Shown piece after piece: positions 1 through 4,911 of a DNA stretch of 6,579 nucleotides. The translations under genes were made by a program, and so were the position numbers. The stretch's first letter is position 1, and every line of letters begins with the position of its first letter. The DNA comes from Acidimicrobiia bacterium (GTDB lineage Bacteria; Actinomycetota; Acidimicrobiia; Acidimicrobiales; SZUA-35), in NCBI GenBank assembly GCA_029857855.1, contig JAOUGG010000143.1, positions 1 through 6,579 of the forward strand, written 5' to 3'. The notes below the pieces were generated by a model. The model worked only from the letters and a program-made list of their open reading frames with translations. It searched no databases and was not told the DNA's origin.

Positions 1-468
1 ATGGTGGTGACCAAGACATTCTCGAAAACCTGGGCCATGGCGGGGGCTCGCCTCGGATACCTCTTCGGGCCGTCGTGGCTCGTGGCCGACCTCGAGATGG
101 TGGTGCTGCCGTATCACCTCGACAGCCTCAAGCAGGCCGCCGGCGTGGCCGCGCTGGCCCTGGTCGACGAGATGGAGGCCCGGGTCGCCCACATCGTCGA
201 GGAGCGCGGTCGGATCGACGCCGAGTTGCGGCGGCTCGGCTGTGAGGTGTGGCCCTCCGGCGCGAACTTCGTGCTCTTCCGACCCGATCCCGGTGCCGAT
301 GCGGGCGCCGGACGAACGGTTTGGCAGCAGCTCGTCGATCGTTCGATCCTCGTCCGGGACACATCGAGCTGGGAGCGTCTCGACGGCTGTTTACGTGTGA
401 CGGTCGGAACATCCGCCGAAAACAGTCGGTTCCTCGCGGCCCTCGCTGACATACTTGACAACCGATGA
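1..468 (+). CDS. hisC: Histidinol-phosphate aminotransferase, 5'-truncated by the window edge
   Basis: HisC is a cytosolic PLP enzyme of fold type I. It transfers an amino group from glutamate to imidazole-acetol phosphate, giving histidinol phosphate. Only the C-terminal 155 residues are in the window; full proteins are about 350-370 residues. The first ATG is therefore probably an internal Met and the gene continues upstream. The motif TKTFSK-(7)-RLGY at visible residues 4-20 matches the family: K9 should be the Schiff-base lysine and R17 a PLP-phosphate contact. VLPYHL (35-40) fits the substrate-loop region. LRVTVGT (131-137) holds R132, the expected substrate-carboxylate arginine. The TGA stop overlaps the hisB ATG as ATGA, implying translational coupling. 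A related class-II aminotransferase is possible from a fragment, but position directly before hisB makes hisC very likely. Confidence 0.93.
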   Translation: MVVTKTFSKTWAMAGARLGYLFGPSWLVADLEMVVLPYHLDSLKQAAGVAALALVDEMEARVAHIVEERGRIDAELRRLGCEVWPSGANFVLFRPDPGADAGAGRTVWQQLVDRSILVRDTSSWERLDGCLRVTVGTSAENSRFLAALADILDNR

Positions 469-1127
469 CCTCCGAACCGACACCTGAATCGACCGGCGAA
501 ACGCTGACCGCCACGCCCACTCCTACGCCCTCGATCGGCGGCCGTTCGGCCAAGCGGAGCCGCACGACGAAGGAGACCTCGATCGACGTCGCCCTCGACC
601 TCGACGGCAGTGGCGTGACCGACGTGTCGACCGGCGTTCCCTTCTTCGACCACATGCTCGATCAGCTCGGCCGTCACGGAGGCTTCGACCTGACGGTCAA
701 GGCCGTCGGCGATCTCGAGATCGATGCCCACCACACCATCGAGGACACCTCGATCGTGCTGGGGGAGGTCTTCGCGGAGGCCCTCGGCGACAAGGCCGGC
801 GTTCGGCGGTTCGCCAGCGGCCTCTACCCACTCGACGAGGCGCTCGTCGAGGTGGCCCTCGATCTCTCCGGGCGGCCCTATTTCGAGTGGCACGTCGACA
901 TGCCGGAGGCGATCCCGCTCGGCAATCCGCCGTTCGACCCTCAGATGGCCGAGCACGCCGTCGGAAGCTTCGCCACCAGCGCAGGCATAACGCTGCACAT
1001 CACGCTGAGGCGTGGTCGAAACGTGCACCACATCATCGAGGCGACGTTCAAGGGCCTCGCCCGTTCGCTGCGCGACGCCGTGAGGGTCGAAGGCTCCGCC
1101 ATCCCCTCGACCAAGGGAACGCTGTGA
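465..1127 (+). CDS. hisB: Imidazoleglycerol-phosphate dehydratase, monofunctional, with N-terminal extension
   Basis: HisB dehydrates imidazoleglycerol phosphate to imidazole-acetol phosphate, the step just before HisC. The protein has 220 residues. The dehydratase core starts near residue 31 (RSRTTKETSI) and runs to the end. Family metal-binding motifs are present: H63 and H71 in the FFDHM...RHGG segment, DAHHTIED at 87-94 and HHIIEA at 188-193. DEALVEVALDLSGRPY (124-139) is also typical. There is no HAD phosphatase domain, so this is not the bifunctional enterobacterial form, and histidinol-phosphate phosphatase must be encoded elsewhere. The first 28 or so residues are Thr/Pro/Ser-rich low complexity beyond the usual 195-200 residues. 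I see no alternative in-frame start close to the core. The ATG overlaps the hisC stop by 4 bp and lacks a Shine-Dalgarno sequence, consistent with coupled re-initiation. Confidence 0.97.
   Translation: MTSEPTPESTGETLTATPTPTPSIGGRSAKRSRTTKETSIDVALDLDGSGVTDVSTGVPFFDHMLDQLGRHGGFDLTVKAVGDLEIDAHHTIEDTSIVLGEVFAEALGDKAGVRRFASGLYPLDEALVEVALDLSGRPYFEWHVDMPEAIPLGNPPFDPQMAEHAVGSFATSAGITLHITLRRGRNVHHIIEATFKGLARSLRDAVRVEGSAIPSTKGTL
1113..1118 (+). promoter_or_regulatory. Ribosome binding site for hisH
   Basis: AAGGGA lies 5 nt before the GTG at 1124, inside the last codons of hisB. It supports that GTG over the much longer upstream open frame and over the nearby in-frame GTG at 1136. Confidence 0.55.
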
Positions 1128-1876
1128 CCGACGACGTGTTCGGTGACGAAACGTCGACCGGCAACGGGCGACCGGGCGAAACCGGGTCCGATCGGCCCAC
1201 GATCGCCGTGCTCGACTACGGCATCGGGAATCTGCGGTCGGCCCAGAAAGCGCTCCAGAAAGTCGGCGCCGATGCCCACCTGACGGCCGATCCCGGGTTG
1301 ATCAAGTCGGCGGCCGGTGTGGTCCTCCCCGGCGTCGGCGCATTCGGCGCCTGCATGGACGCACTCCATGCGAGCGGCCTCGACGAGCAGGCACGGCTGG
1401 CCGTCGCCTCGGGTCGACCCTTCCTCGGAATCTGCGTCGGCATGCAGATGCTGTTCGACGGATCGGAGGAGTCGCCCGACGTACCCGGCCTCGGCCTCCT
1501 GCCCGGCATGATCGGTTGGCTGCCCGACACCGTCAAGCGGCCGCAGATGCAATGGAACCGGTTGACCGTGACGGTCGAGGCCGACACCGTGAGCCCCTTT
1601 GTCGCCCGCCTGCTCGACGGCCTCGACGGCTCGTGGATGTATTTCGTGCACAGCCTGGCCGCCGAGCCGGGCGACGATACCGTCGCCACCGTCGACTACG
1701 GCGGCCCCGTCGTGGCCGCCGTCGGTCGTGACAACATGTTCGCCACCCAGTTCCACCCGGAGAAGTCGGCTCGTCCCGGTCTTGCCCTGCTCGGTGCTTT
1801 CGTCGACGCCTGCCGCGGGGCGGCCGGCGGTGGCGGCGGCATCGGGTCGCCGGCCGACGCGTCGGCCCGGGTCTGA
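1124..1876 (+). CDS. hisH: Imidazole glycerol phosphate synthase, glutamine amidotransferase subunit
   Basis: HisH is the glutaminase half of IGP synthase. It releases ammonia from glutamine and channels it into HisF. The protein has 250 residues from the GTG that overlaps the hisB stop (GTGA). The class-I amidotransferase fold is clear: IAVLDYGIGN at 27-36, LPGVGAF at 68-74, nucleophile elbow GICVGMQ at 102-108 with catalytic C104, and QFHPEKS at 209-215 with catalytic H211 and E213. Two things exceed the usual length of about 200-215: a polar, acidic 26-residue N-terminal extension and a Gly/Ala-rich tail after residue 230. An internal GTG at 1208 would delete most of the first beta strand, so it is unlikely. 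RPQMQWN at 139-145 departs from the more common PHMGWN. The open frame extends back to 887, but that part is a shadow of hisB. Confidence 0.95.
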   Translation: MTDDVFGDETSTGNGRPGETGSDRPTIAVLDYGIGNLRSAQKALQKVGADAHLTADPGLIKSAAGVVLPGVGAFGACMDALHASGLDEQARLAVASGRPFLGICVGMQMLFDGSEESPDVPGLGLLPGMIGWLPDTVKRPQMQWNRLTVTVEADTVSPFVARLLDGLDGSWMYFVHSLAAEPGDDTVATVDYGGPVVAAVGRDNMFATQFHPEKSARPGLALLGAFVDACRGAAGGGGGIGSPADASARV

Positions 1877-1892
1877 GCGGCTCCCGATCGAC

Positions 1893-1897
1893 GAGGA
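1893..1897 (+). promoter_or_regulatory. Ribosome binding site for hisA
   Basis: GAGGA lies 8 nt before the hisA ATG, within the 29-nt gap after hisH. It fixes the start codon and shows that hisA initiates independently, unlike its overlapped neighbours. Confidence 0.65.
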
Positions 1898-1905
1898 TCC
1901 AAACG

Positions 1906-2694
1906 ATGAAACTGTTTCCCGCCATCGACCTCCGCGGCGGTGCGTGTGTCCGCCTGTACCAGGGTGACTACGACCGACAGACCGTCTACGGCGACGATCC
2001 GGTGGCCCAGGCCGAGGCGTTCGTGGCCGAGGGGGCCGAGGTGGTGCATGTGGTCGACCTCGACGCCGCGCTCACCGGCGAGCCTGTCAATCGAAGCGTC
2101 ATCGCCCGGATCTGCGAGCAACTTTCGGTTCCGGTTCAGGTTGGCGGCGGGGTGCGGACCACGGAGGCGGCCGATGCCCTGTTCGGGGCCGGCGTCCATC
2201 GCGTGGTCATCGGCACGGCAGCCCTGGAGAACCCGCAGCTGGTGGCGGACGTGGTCGCCGCCGGTGGCCGGGTCGCCGTCGGCATCGATGCCCGTGGCGA
2301 CGAGGTGGCCACCCATGGTTGGACCGAGCGCACCGGCCGGACGGTGACCGAACTGGCCGACCAGTTCGCCGAAACCGGTGTCGAGGCGCTCGTCGTCACC
2401 GAGATCTCCCGCGACGGAACGCTGGAGGGGCCGGATGAGGCCGGACTCCGGGCTCTGCTGGCCGCCACGTCCATTCCCGTCGTGGCCTCGGGCGGAGTCG
2501 GATCGCTCGAGCACCTCCGGTCTCTGGCCGCCGTCACCGTTGCGGGATCCGACGGCGAGGTTCGCCGGTTCGAGGGAGCCATCGTCGGCCGCGCCCTCTA
2601 CGAGAACAAGTTCACTGTTTCCGAGGCCCGCCGAGTCATCGCCGAGGTGGCGGCGACAGCGGGGACGGAGACGCAGGAAGGTGGAGCATCATGA
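1906..2694 (+). CDS. hisA: ProFAR isomerase (phosphoribosylformimino-5-aminoimidazole carboxamide ribotide isomerase)
   Basis: HisA is a (beta/alpha)8-barrel that catalyses the Amadori rearrangement of ProFAR to PRFAR, the HisF substrate. The protein has 262 residues. Family features in order: FPAIDLRGG (4-12) with catalytic D8, [18 protein letters not shown] (15-32), VGGGVR phosphate loop (79-84), [14 protein letters not shown] (126-139) with D128 and W139, [12 protein letters not shown] (165-176) with the second catalytic acid D170, ASGGVGS (194-200) and [10 protein letters not shown] (224-233). The GDYD loop and the [14 protein letters not shown] segment are those of classic HisA and not of the dual HisA/TrpF enzyme PriA, which has a VRLVQG(K/E)AG-type loop. 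A segment of about six extra residues sits at 211-222 before the last strand. The TGA overlaps the hisF ATG by 4 bp. Confidence 0.96.
   Translation: MKLFPAIDLRGGACVRLYQGDYDRQTVYGDDPVAQAEAFVAEGAEVVHVVDLDAALTGEPVNRSVIARICEQLSVPVQVGGGVRTTEAADALFGAGVHRVVIGTAALENPQLVADVVAAGGRVAVGIDARGDEVATHGWTERTGRTVTELADQFAETGVEALVVTEISRDGTLEGPDEAGLRALLAATSIPVVASGGVGSLEHLRSLAAVTVAGSDGEVRRFEGAIVGRALYENKFTVSEARRVIAEVAATAGTETQEGGAS
2675..2686 (+). promoter_or_regulatory. Ribosome binding site for hisF
   Basis: The purine-rich run AGGAAGGTGGAG inside the last codons of hisA offers AGGAAGG at 9 nt and GGAG at 4 nt from the hisF ATG. It is the strongest Shine-Dalgarno sequence in the operon, next to a 4-bp stop-start overlap. 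Confidence 0.6.
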
Positions 2695-3488
2695 GAGCGA
2701 TCCGGGTCATTCCGTGTCTCGACGTGGCCGATGGGCGGGTGGTCAAGGGCGTCAACTTCGTCAACCTACGAGACGCCGGCGATCCGGTCGAGCTGGCCGC
2801 GATGTACGATCGCCAGGGGGCCGACGAGCTCGTCTTCCTCGACATCGGGGCCAGTCACGAGAGGCGGGAGACCACCGTGGCGATGGCCGCCGCGGTGGCC
2901 GAGCAGGTCTTCATCCCCTTCACCATCGGCGGTGGTGTGCGTTCCGTCGACGACGCCCGGAAACTGCTGCGGGCCGGGGCCGACAAGGTCTCCGTCAACT
3001 CCGCCGCGGTCGCCCGACCGGCGCTGGTGGCCGAGATCGCCGCAGAGTTCGGCTCCCAGTGCTGCGTGGTGGCCATCGACGGCCGGCGACGCACCGAGGC
3101 GTCGACCGCCGATGCCGGGGCCCTGCCGTCCGGCTTCGAGGTCTACGTGCACGGCGGCCGGACCCCGACCGGGCTCGATGTGGTCGAGTGGGCCCGACGG
3201 GTCGTGGAGCTCGGGGCCGGGGAGATCCTGATAACCTCGATGGACCGCGACGGCACCGGCGACGGGTTCGATCACGAAATGACCAGGGCGGTGGCTGATG
3301 CCGTGTCCGTTCCGGTGATCGCCTCCGGCGGTGTCGGAGGCATACATCATCTGGCCCCGGGGGTGACCGAGGGCGGAGCCGACGCCGTCCTGGCCGCCAC
3401 CATCTTTCACTTCGGGCAGGCCACCATCGCCGATGCCAAGAAGGCGTTGCTGGCGGCCGGTCTCGAGGTCCGTCCCGTCGGTCAGTAG
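2691..3488 (+). CDS. hisF: Imidazole glycerol phosphate synthase, cyclase subunit
   Basis: HisF is the barrel-shaped cyclase partner of HisH. It uses ammonia delivered through the barrel to turn PRFAR into imidazole glycerol phosphate and AICAR. The protein has 265 residues, against about 250-257 usually. Visible motifs: IPCLDV (7-12) with catalytic D11, [20 protein letters not shown] (15-34), FLDIGAS (49-55), TIGGGVRS (78-85), VVAIDGRR (126-133) with catalytic D130, [13 protein letters not shown] (182-194), ASGGVGG (211-217) and [14 protein letters not shown] (229-242). An insert of about nine residues around 134-148 follows the D130 strand. IDGRR replaces the more usual ID-A-(K/R)-R, and FLDIGAS replaces FLDITAS. 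Both are mild changes away from the catalytic acids. Its TAG stop lies inside the 3' end of the convergent hydrolase gene, so hisF ends this block of his genes with no room for an ordinary intergenic terminator. Confidence 0.97.
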   Translation: MRAIRVIPCLDVADGRVVKGVNFVNLRDAGDPVELAAMYDRQGADELVFLDIGASHERRETTVAMAAAVAEQVFIPFTIGGGVRSVDDARKLLRAGADKVSVNSAAVARPALVAEIAAEFGSQCCVVAIDGRRRTEASTADAGALPSGFEVYVHGGRTPTGLDVVEWARRVVELGAGEILITSMDRDGTGDGFDHEMTRAVADAVSVPVIASGGVGGIHHLAPGVTEGGADAVLAATIFHFGQATIADAKKALLAAGLEVRPVGQ

Positions 3489-4198
3489 TCCGACAGCGCG
3501 TCGACGACGGCTTCGGCCTCGGCGCTAAGCCTCGCCGACGCGCTGGCCAGGAAATGATCCTCGCCCGGCAGCGGGATGACGGTCGTGGCCTCCCAGTCCC
3601 TGGTGAGCCGTTCGACGTCGGCGGCCGCCGTGAAGTCGTCGGCGGTGCCGGTCACGATGACGGTGGGCCGGGGGTCGCGGGCCGCCGGTGGCGGGGCGGT
3701 GTCGCCAATTGCGAGTGGCGGGGCCACGGCGAACCAGCCGCTGATACCGGGATGGTCGACCGACAGCGCAACCCGTGCTCCGAACGAGTAGCCGGCGAGC
3801 AGCACCGGTACGGGCCCGGCGGCTGCTTGCTGTGCAGCCGCCGCGCGGTCGGCCCGCTCGTAGCGGCTGGTGACGGTTTCGATGGCGGCGATGACGTCGA
3901 GCCGTTCGTCGCGACCGCCGCCATGGCGGCCCTCCGATCCCGATGTGCCCCGAAAGTTGAACCGGATCGTCGGGACGCCGAGTGTCGCAAGAGTCGAGAA
4001 GAGGCCGCTGACGACGTGGTTGTACATGTTGCCACCGTGCAGCGGGTGGGGATGGCAGACCACGGCGACGGCCCTGGGCCTGCCACGTCCGGACGGATCA
4101 TCGGCGGTCGCTCCGACATCGAGCAGTTCCGCCCGCAGACCCAACCCGTCCGAGGTGTGGATGGCGAGTCGCTCGACGTCGGAGAGTGGATTGGACAT
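3482..4198 (-). CDS. Predicted alpha/beta hydrolase (COG2945-like)
   Basis: This is a cytosolic alpha/beta-hydrolase-fold protein of 238 residues with unknown substrate and no signal peptide or membrane segment. [16 protein letters not shown] (48-63) and [11 protein letters not shown] (80-90) are hallmarks of the COG2945 / YcjY-like predicted hydrolases, which include uncharacterised esterase-like proteins. The nucleophile elbow is GYSFG (136-140) with S138. GTADDF (184-189) supplies the acid (D187 or D188), and GEDHF (212-216) the general base H215, so the catalytic triad is intact. I chose the ATG at 4198 because the family similarity starts there. The open frame continues upstream to 4516, but this would run antisense through groES and add about 106 low-complexity residues. 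Its last 7 bp overlap the hisF 3' end tail to tail, and its 5' end is divergent from groES. A role in histidine synthesis is not indicated. Confidence 0.85.
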   Translation of the reverse strand: MSNPLSDVERLAIHTSDGLGLRAELLDVGATADDPSGRGRPRAVAVVCHPHPLHGGNMYNHVVSGLFSTLATLGVPTIRFNFRGTSGSEGRHGGGRDERLDVIAAIETVTSRYERADRAAAAQQAAAGPVPVLLAGYSFGARVALSVDHPGISGWFAVAPPLAIGDTAPPPAARDPRPTVIVTGTADDFTAAADVERLTRDWEATTVIPLPGEDHFLASASARLSAEAEAVVDALSDY

Positions 4199-4210
4199 GG
4201 TTCGGATCGG

Positions 4211-4215
4211 CCTCC
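4211..4215 (-). promoter_or_regulatory. Possible ribosome binding site for the hydrolase gene
   Basis: On the minus strand GGAGG lies 12 nt before the ATG at 4198. The spacing is long for a Shine-Dalgarno sequence, but the core is perfect. It supports the 4198 start over the longer open frame. Confidence 0.4.
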
Positions 4216-4223
4216 GCCGGACG

Positions 4224-4238
4224 CTTCGAGGTTCGAAG
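4224..4238. promoter_or_regulatory. Candidate operator: 15-bp inverted repeat in the divergent promoter region
   Basis: CTTCGA-GGT-TCGAAG is a perfect 6-bp inverted repeat with a 3-bp spacer, in the 73-nt region between the divergent hydrolase and groES genes. It sits 18 bp upstream of the proposed groES -10 box and 25 bp before the hydrolase start codon, so a protein bound there could affect both genes. It is not a CIRCE element (TTAGCACTC-N9-GAGTGCTAA), and it does not match the GAAC-N4-GTTC core of LexA boxes. In this GC-rich DNA, 6-bp arms could occur by chance. Confidence 0.35.
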
Positions 4239-4256
4239 ATCGGCCGACAACCACGG

Positions 4257-4262
4257 TATCTT
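4257..4262 (+). promoter_or_regulatory. Likely -10 box for groES (leaderless-type promoter)
   Basis: TATCTT fits the actinobacterial TAnnnT -10 consensus and is one of the few AT-rich spots in the region. It ends 6 nt before an in-frame GTG (4269) and 9 nt before the ATG (4272). Transcription would thus begin at or within a few bases of the start codon. No Shine-Dalgarno sequence is present, which agrees with a leaderless mRNA. I see no convincing -35 hexamer. Confidence 0.5.
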
Positions 4263-4271
4263 GGACCGGTG

Positions 4272-4796
4272 ATGAGCAACGCTGATGACGAGAAGGTCAA
4301 CGCACTGACCGACGAGGAGGCCCTCAAGTCACCCGCCGACGGCCTCGACGCGGCGACCCCGGAGTCGTCATCGGTCGACACCGACGAGGCCGCCCCCGGT
4401 GAGAATCCGGAGTCGGCTGCCACTTCGAACCCGACCTCGGACCCGACCCCGGGCTCGTCGAAACGGCCGAGTAGGGCCGGTGAAGGGCTGCCGATCAAGA
4501 TGATGCACGATCGCATCCTGGTTCAGCTCGAAGGTCCCGACGGCGACCGCAAGTCGTCGGGCGGCATCCTCATTCCGGCCACCGCTCAGGTCGGCAAACG
4601 ATTGACGTGGGCCGAGATCGTGGCGGCGGGGCCGAGCGTGCGGTCGATGGAAATCGGTGACCGGGTCCTGTTCAATCCCGAAGACCGCTACGAGGTCGAG
4701 GTCGGTGGCAAGGACTACATCATCCTGCGCGAGCGCGATGTGCACGCCGTCGCCGCCGAACGGCTCGACGACTCGCCGATGGGTCTCTACCTCTAA
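4272..4796 (+). CDS. Variant GroES/Hsp10-family co-chaperonin with a long disordered N-terminus
   Basis: GroES caps the GroEL chamber during protein folding in the cytosol. This protein has 174 residues, against about 95-100 for classic GroES. Residues 1-72 are acidic and Ser/Thr/Pro-rich, with no predicted fold. The GroES domain runs from LPIKMMHDRILV (73-84) through the mobile-loop segment KSSGGILIPATA (94-105), which keeps the GGI-type GroEL-contacting motif, to GDRVLFNPEDRYEVEV (129-144) and DYIILRERDVHAV (148-160). It ends in an extra tail, AAERLDDSPMGLYL (161-174). From memory, related actinobacterial paralogues end in a similar GLYL tail, so this resembles a second Hsp10 type more than the main GroES. 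No groEL adjoins it. The in-frame GTG at 4269 may be the true start on a leaderless transcript. The tail-coding DNA is duplicated just after the stop. I leave the symbol empty because it is probably not the primary groES. Confidence 0.85.
   Translation: MSNADDEKVNALTDEEALKSPADGLDAATPESSSVDTDEAAPGENPESAATSNPTSDPTPGSSKRPSRAGEGLPIKMMHDRILVQLEGPDGDRKSSGGILIPATAQVGKRLTWAEIVAAGPSVRSMEIGDRVLFNPEDRYEVEVGGKDYIILRERDVHAVAAERLDDSPMGLYL
4762..4793 (+). repeat. 32-bp direct repeat, copy 1 (codes for the GroES-like C-terminal tail)
   Basis: This block encodes the residues LDDSPMGLYL immediately before the TAA stop. An identical 32-bp block starts at 4819. The offset of 57 bp equals 19 codons, so both copies share one reading frame. 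Confidence 0.95.
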
Positions 4797-4818
4797 CCCA
4801 ATCTGCCAGCCAACCTGT

Positions 4819-4850
4819 GGCTCGACGACTCGCCGATGGGTCTCTACCTC
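4819..4850 (+). repeat. 32-bp direct repeat, copy 2 (beyond the groES stop)
   Basis: This is a perfect copy of 4762-4793, separated from it by 25 bp. In the groES frame it would again encode LDDSPMGLYL, followed by QPEV and an open frame to a TAG at 4899-4901, 34 codons after the TAA. Just past the repeat, copy 1 reads TAACCCAA where copy 2 reads CAGCCCGA. The three differences are all transitions, so the duplicated unit may once have been longer than 32 bp. Confidence 0.95.
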
Positions 4851-4858
4851 CAGCCCGA

Positions 4859-4887
4859 GGTCCGGTCGGCTGCCGGTCCGGTCGGCT
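4859..4887 (+). repeat. Pair of 13-bp direct repeats
   Basis: GGTCCGGTCGGCT occurs at 4859-4871 and again at 4875-4887, a 16-bp period. It lies 8 bp after the second 32-bp repeat copy. Unlike the 32-bp pair, the period is not a multiple of three. Confidence 0.9.
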
Positions 4888-4898
4888 CGAGGATTCAG

Positions 4899-4904
4899 TA
4901 GCCT
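4899..4904 (+). promoter_or_regulatory. Possible -10 box for hisI (leaderless-type promoter)
   Basis: TAGCCT fits TAnnnT and ends 7 nt before the hisI ATG, the same geometry as the groES promoter. The only Shine-Dalgarno-like bases (GGAG at 4906-4909) are 2 nt from the ATG, too close to work normally. This suggests hisI and trpE are transcribed from their own start, possibly in addition to read-through from groES. Confidence 0.4.
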
Positions 4905-4911
4905 CGGAGTC

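Larger units (their letters stand above)
4797..4911. other. Repeat-rich spacer between groES and hisI
   Basis: The 115 nt between the groES stop and the hisI start hold the second copy of the 32-bp repeat, a pair of 13-bp direct repeats and a probable hisI promoter. I see no strong hairpin followed by a T run, so no obvious intrinsic terminator for groES. A short inverted repeat, CGAGG (4888-4892) and CCTCG (4902-4906), overlaps the proposed hisI -10 box but is weak. Confidence 0.6.

Noticed and set aside
455..460. TTGACA resembling a -35 box at the hisC/hisB junction
   Set aside because: No TAnnnT box occurs at a suitable distance downstream. An internal promoter here is not supported.
114..1031. 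Long minus-strand open frame (305 codons) opposite hisC/hisB
   Set aside because: It lies entirely antisense to two well-supported genes, has no recognisable domain and has a composition typical of a high-GC shadow frame.
887..1123. Upstream extension of hisH to a start at 887
   Set aside because: It would overlap hisB by about 240 bp in another frame. The GTG overlapping the hisB stop, with AAGGGA upstream, is far more plausible.
1696..2514. Minus-strand open frame (272 codons) opposite hisH/hisA
   Set aside because: It is antisense to conserved catalytic regions of hisA, with no motif and no start signal.
2378..3298. Plus-strand open frame (306 codons) across hisA/hisF
   Set aside because: It is very Arg-rich and out of frame with two clear enzymes, so a shadow frame.
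4254..4259. Possible minus-strand -10 box TACCGT for the hydrolase
   Set aside because: It fits TAnnnT only loosely, overlaps the better groES -10 box and has no -35 match. Too weak to list as a feature.
3870..4271. Upstream extension of groES through the hydrolase gene
   Set aside because: The extension is antisense to the hydrolase and out of keeping with the acidic N-terminus. A -10 box lies just before 4269-4272.
4199..4516. Upstream extension of the hydrolase to a start at 4516
   Set aside because: The added 106 residues are antisense to groES, low in complexity and lack family similarity. The ATG at 4198 has a GGAGG nearby.
4762..4850. Direct repeats as a CRISPR array or mobile-element ends
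   Set aside because: There are only two copies, the repeat is coding, it keeps the reading frame, and there are no inverted ends, transposase or cas genes.
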